From: Labia minor
Taxonomy: Eukaryota; Arthropoda; Insecta; Dermaptera; Spongiphoridae
Length of the DNA stretch: 64,000 nt
Direction: 5' to 3'
Assembly: GCA_963082975.1 (NCBI GenBank)
Contig: OY720348.1
Location: forward strand, 15,434,078 to 15,498,077
Part shown: piece by piece, positions 57,277-63,200 of the stretch
How positions within the stretch are numbered: the first letter of the stretch is position 1
Layout of the letters: the number at the start of each line of letters is the position of its first letter
Translations under genes and position numbers: made by a program
Notes under the pieces: generated by a model
What the model saw: only the letters and a program-made list of their open reading frames with translations
Databases searched by the model: none
Told to the model about the DNA's origin: nothing

Positions 57277-60200
57277 TGTTTTTAACTAATAAACATATTC
57301 ATCCACGAAAGGAGGGTTTGATTCCTTCCTTCTCACCGTTAATATCAACATTTTATAGGTATATAATATGTATATGAGAGTTTGATCCAATTAAATATAC
57401 TGTTCTTTTAAAAATATTTAATATAAAAAATTAAAAAAATAAACCTCTGGCTTTTGAACATCCTACGAAAGGAAAGAGCCTATCAAGTCGGTTACCTCAG
57501 TTGGGTAGTGGTGTATGATCAGTACAATGGATCCTCTCAAACTTGAAAGACTTTCGTGCTGCTCCCTGACTACAATGGAGCCTTAATATAATATAATCGA
57601 ATAAAATAATAATGACAAAAACAAAAAGTTATTAACAAATAAATTCATTTAATACCCTTTTCATTACCCTCTTAGTTTCTTGTTCTTGCTCTTTTAGTGT
57701 TACTCTCCCCTAACTTCATTCGACTCCACACTCTGCTTCTTAGAAGTATCCTCCACCTGAAATAAATGAAAGCTTCGCCTATCCCATGTCTGCCAAAATT
57801 CTCTATAACCTATATTTAAGCTTGTATCTCTCAAAATATTCCATTTGTTACACATAATTATACAATAAATAAATAAAGGGACAAGGGTATTGATTAGAGA
57901 AATAATATTTATTTTTTCAATCAGTTAAACAAAAAAGTGTGGTACCCCGGACTAATTTTTTCCCTTTGCCGATCTACACCAGACATTTGGGACTTTCCCA
58001 AAAATTCATTTTAACAGTAGTCCTTATAATGGGGTTGGAATTATCTAAATTGTTTTAAAAACTTATAAATATATGAACAAATAATTACACTGTAAAAATC
58101 AAAATAATAGTGAGAAAAATGTTTTAATTCATTTTATTTAAAATAAACAAAAATAAAGTATATAGCAATTAATTCTATTCAATTGCAAGTCTGTATTTTT
58201 TCAATAGCTGTAGAATCTTCGACCTGATATACATCATAGGCTTCATACTATCGCTAAACAACTTACTGGACTCTCAAATTATCGAGTTCTTTCTGTGTTG
58301 ACTTATTTATCTAGTTATCAACACAAGTACCTTTCAGTTTATGTATTTATAATTCATGTATATTTTATTGAATTTTATTTATTTTCATGTTATACCTTTT
58401 ATTTAATTATTATTTTTATTTTATTTTTATTTTATTATTATTTATTTTCTCAATGTTTTTTTAACAATGCCAAAACTAGAAAATTTTATTCTTTCAAAGA
58501 TTTTATAATTTTTATTTTCGACATTTTTATTATCTATTATATATTATACAAATAAAGAGAAAGTTGGAGATTTAATTTATTATTTTGTTAATATTATATT
58601 AAATTATTTTCGATTGTTTTGGCTTTGTTAATTTCAATGTTTTTTTTTTATTTTCTCTATGTTTCTTCCATCTGTGTTTTTTCCCAATATTCTTCATCTT
58701 CTTTTATATGTGAGTGTTGTAGTTTGAAGGGACAAAGGTTACTAATTCCTCATGTCTCTCCAATTAATTTTTTTATATGTTGTTTTTTTTTACTTTTAAT
58801 TTATTTTACATATATGTTTTTATTTTTATTTGTTTTTATACATTCTTCTAAAATACATTACACAAATTCTCTATAACCTAGGTTCTTAAACTGTGACACG
58901 CGTACTTTCAGTCATAAGTGAAGCATTTCATGTTCATGGTGTGCATGTAAATAAGTAGATTTTTTAAAATTTTTTTCACCTGGTAAGTGGTACGCGAAAA
59001 ACAAAGTTTGAGAACCTTTACTCTTAAAAATAATAATACTTTATTAATTAATTAATAAAAGAACCTTGAAAAATGCTCACTGTTTTCCAACAAAAGGCGT
59101 TACATGAGATATTAACGAATCCCTAAGAATAACAAGTTGAAATAGGGTCTTTTTTTATCATTTCTACTGAATGTAAAAACTTTTTTTTAAAAGGTTTTGC
59201 GGATACTTTTATTGCAAAACTTAATTAAAAAAATATCTGAAAATGAAGTACTCATAATCTTGTTGATACATAAGGTGTGAGCAAAACAATGCAAATAATA
59301 AAAATAATGATTTGATGTTATCTTAAACATAGAGAACGTTCCATATCACCAGTGGTTTTGGGAGGGGAACGCGGGGGAATGACGTTCCCTTACCTTTTTT
59401 TAAGAACCGGAAAGCGTTCCAGTACTTTTTCATATCCCGATAACTCCCACTTAAATCTACTGTTATAATTTCTTTTTTTGTGTTCGTTAATATTTTGTTT
59501 AGTAAGAATAAGAAAAAAATAAAAACTTATATGGAAAAAAATAGTTTCCTGAAAATAAGACTTTTTGCTCTCACTATGCGTTCCCTTATTTCTTATTTTA
59601 CCAATACATCACTGCATACCACCATTTCAAGGCTAAAGAATTAAGCATTACTTCATGGAAGACTTGAATACTATCAATAATGCAAAAGTTACAGAAGCTA
59701 AAATATGAAGTAATTTTTCGCCAATGCAACGCTCAGCCACCGGTCGTCACCTGTCCGAAGTACTGACATCCTGCTATATTCATTAAAATGGCCCTTTTTG
59801 TCCTGATCGATGACACATAAGCCCTGGTTGGACACCACTTTCTTTCATATGGAGATGCCAAAAAAATGGAACTATTATTATTAGGGCTTGAGAAAATTTT
59901 CAATCTTGTTGGAACGATAGGAATATCTCAATGACGTCTTTTACATTTTTTTTTTAAATAAATAAGTAATTTTTAATAAAAAGTACTTATTCAAGGTTCT
60001 TTTATTATTTTTATATTTATAGATTTTCTATTATTATTATTATTTGAAAAAAATATTATTAGGTAAATGAAAATTCAATTATATTTTTATTAAAAATATA
60101 TTCTCATAATTTATTTTTAAAGAATTTTGATTTAATAATATAATGAAAAAAAAAAATTATAAAAAATTTGAATATATATTTTTTTCTTAAATATTCAATT

Positions 60201-63200
60201 GTACTTAGCTCGTCATTCTTTCTCCAATAATTTTAATTCAAGATTGATTGATCATTTTTCAAAAAGATAATTATATTTATTCAAAATAAAGTTATATATT
60301 ATATAATTAATATTAGTTAATGATTGTTTATTAATGTTAAAGAAAAATTTTTAAATATTATTTCCATCCCAGTTAGAACTCAAATTTAAACAATATATGA
60401 CAAGTATTGTACAATGAATGAATTATAATTTTTTCATTATGAGAAAAATTAAAAAAAAAATAATTTAAATTAATTATATATAGTATATTATTATTATTAT
60501 TATTATTATTTTAAAAAAATTATTTGAAAGTTATAACTGATTGACAATTTATATTTAACAGCGACGAAGACCTAGTACAGATATGAGACGTCCCTCAGTA
60601 GCTGATATGGAAGGTCTTATTGACAAGCCCTCCACCCCACTTAAAGCGATTGGAAATCCTGGGCCACCTGCAATCGTTGATATCCAAGAGAACTACCAGG
60701 CCATTGAAGGTAATGCACTCTTACAAATATCCACTAAATTGAAAATAAAACCTCAAATACCGTAAACAATTTCTCTTTTATAATCTCTCCTTTATCATCT
60801 TTTTTTAATTCTAGATCAAACTGGCTATATCACAGTTCAAGTTGAAGGCAACCCTGCCCCAACATTCAAATTTTATAAGGTATTATAAAAAAATGAATAA
60901 TTTTTATTTCTAATTATTTTCTTAAATATCAATAATAAACTATATTAAATTATTATATTGTATATAATAATATATTTAAATTTATATAAAACATAATAAT
61001 TTACTCATTTCATCATATACTGAAATTTTAAATGACATTAGAAAATTAATTTGCTCCCCTTCCCCCCAGTGTAGTCAGAATATAATATTTGTAGGATCAT
61101 ATATTATTTGCTTAACTAAAGTATAATTTTCTATTTATTATTAATAAATATTTAAAATTGATTGAAAACCAAAATTTTTAAAAAAAATATCATTTTTCAT
61201 AAAAGATAATCGTATAAAATCGTAATTTACAAAGGACCACTGAGTAAACATTTAAGGATATTATTATCAGAAAATAAATAATATCTAATATATATTTGTT
61301 TCATACTTTGGAATTATTTCTGTTTTTCTGTATAATTTTTGAACAATAGTTAATCTTAATGAATCTGTCATTCTATTAGGGAATGAGCGAGATTATTGAA
61401 GGAGGACGATTTAAATTCTTAACTGATGGAGAATTTAATACAATTACACTTTGTATGAGAAAAATCAAACCAAATGATGAGGGTCAATATAAAATCATCA
61501 TCAGCAATGAACATGGCGAAGATTCAGCTGAAACGCAACTTTATGTCAGCGGTAAATGAAATTTTGAGTATTTTGTTTTATTTGAACTAATTATAATCAT
61601 TCTATTAATAATATTCTTAGATGCCAGTGGTATGGACTTCCGTAGTATGTTGAAAAAACGTAAATATGAAAAATGGGCTAGAGAAAAGGACGACCAAGAA
61701 AAGGTGGATTTGAAAGAAGTGGAGAAACCAATGCCAGCTTTGAAAAAAGTAGAAAGGGTTAGTACTTTTAAAATTCATTTAATTAATTTTCTGTTAAATA
61801 TTTATTAGATACAAATTGTTTTAAAAAAATATTAACTTAATAAATAATATCAATTTCTCTTAAGACTAATTTTGAAACTTTGTATTAAAATTTATTTTTC
61901 GGTCAAACACTTGTCTTAATAGAAAAAATATCATTTGTTTAAAATTATTTATTATAGTTATTAATTAATTAAATTTTTCAAAAATAAAGACATCGATATA
62001 TAATAATTTAATAATATATATATAATAATAAAATTCTAGTTATGTAAGCTTTACAGTTTACACTATAAAGTATATGTTTTCATTCATGGTTTTGATATGT
62101 ATTGACAGCCGTTTTATAATTAATTTAAAAATTAATAATAAAGTGTGAATATGATTTTGTTATTTAAAATAAAGTAATTTCATGATATTGTTCAAAGATG
62201 CCACCTCGGCAGACATTTTCAAGCTGAAAGACACCCTGAAATGTGAATTTCAAAACAGTTATTAGTACCATTATGAGATTAGAAATATATATATATATAT
62301 ATATATAATTATTGTTCGATTAGATAGATTATTATAACTGTTATTATTATATTCTATTTTATATATTTTTAACATTTTTCTTCTTCCTTCTTCCAGAGTT
62401 AATTTGTTTTGGTAATTGTTTTCTTCTATTATATTATATTTGTGATTTAATATCTTAAACTATGTCCACCTCTAAAATTTTAATGGTTTTTTATGGTAAC
62501 ATATCTGGCTTGTCTTGGCAGGGTTCCTTCATTCCAGGATACTCTCGGCGCTTCTCTTTATCTCAGCTAATTCCTGATTGGCCTAAACTCAATTCAATAG
62601 CGGATAAATTATTATCTGAGGTTTCTTTATTATATTTTGGATTTTTTTTATCTATTCCAATATTTCAATATTATTTTTTTCTATTTTAATTCTTTTATTC
62701 TTTTTTCATATGTATGCTGAATGAAAATATCAACAAATGATTGAACGATTGAGACCAATTTTATTATTTTTATATATATATATATTTATGAATATTAATC
62801 TATTGTTTATATATTATAATTCTTAAATAATAAATTTACTTAATTACTAACTAATAATTTTGTCATTGATAAATGTAAAGATTATATATCAGACGCGCGT
62901 TAATTTAAAAAACTTATAAGTAAAAATAAAGAACACTAGTAGTAATATTAATTATATTATTATTATCTATATCACCTTATAATTAAAATTAATAATTTCC
63001 TCTGGTATTTGTAATGCCAATACCATAAAACTAACATGTTTGCGGATGCATAGAGACCACATATCTTTTCATTATGCATTCTTAATATTATTAATTATCA
63101 ATATTATTTACATTTCTTTTCCATCATATATTTTAAAAATTTGTCATTTTACTTTTCTCTAGATTTATATTTTTTTATATATATATTTTGATATTAACAT

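Larger units (their letters stand above)
55227..60561 (+). other. 5.3-kb intron before Ig9
   Basis: Contains hAT-type elements (56035, 59350, probably 58879), a hairpin at 56563-56633, a TA tract at 57233-57271 and (TTA)n at 60487-60510. The piece 57465-57590 has a TTACCTCAGTTGGGTAGTGG stretch vaguely like a tRNA A box without a credible B box. Confidence 0.55.

Noticed and set aside
57465..57590. tRNA-like sequence
   Set aside because: TTACCTCAGTTGGGTAGTGG resembles an A box, but I find no B box at the right distance and no cloverleaf.
58295..58876. Two hydrophobic open frames on the plus strand
   Set aside because: T-rich intron sequence gives Phe/Tyr/Ile runs; no start context, no homology and no splice logic.
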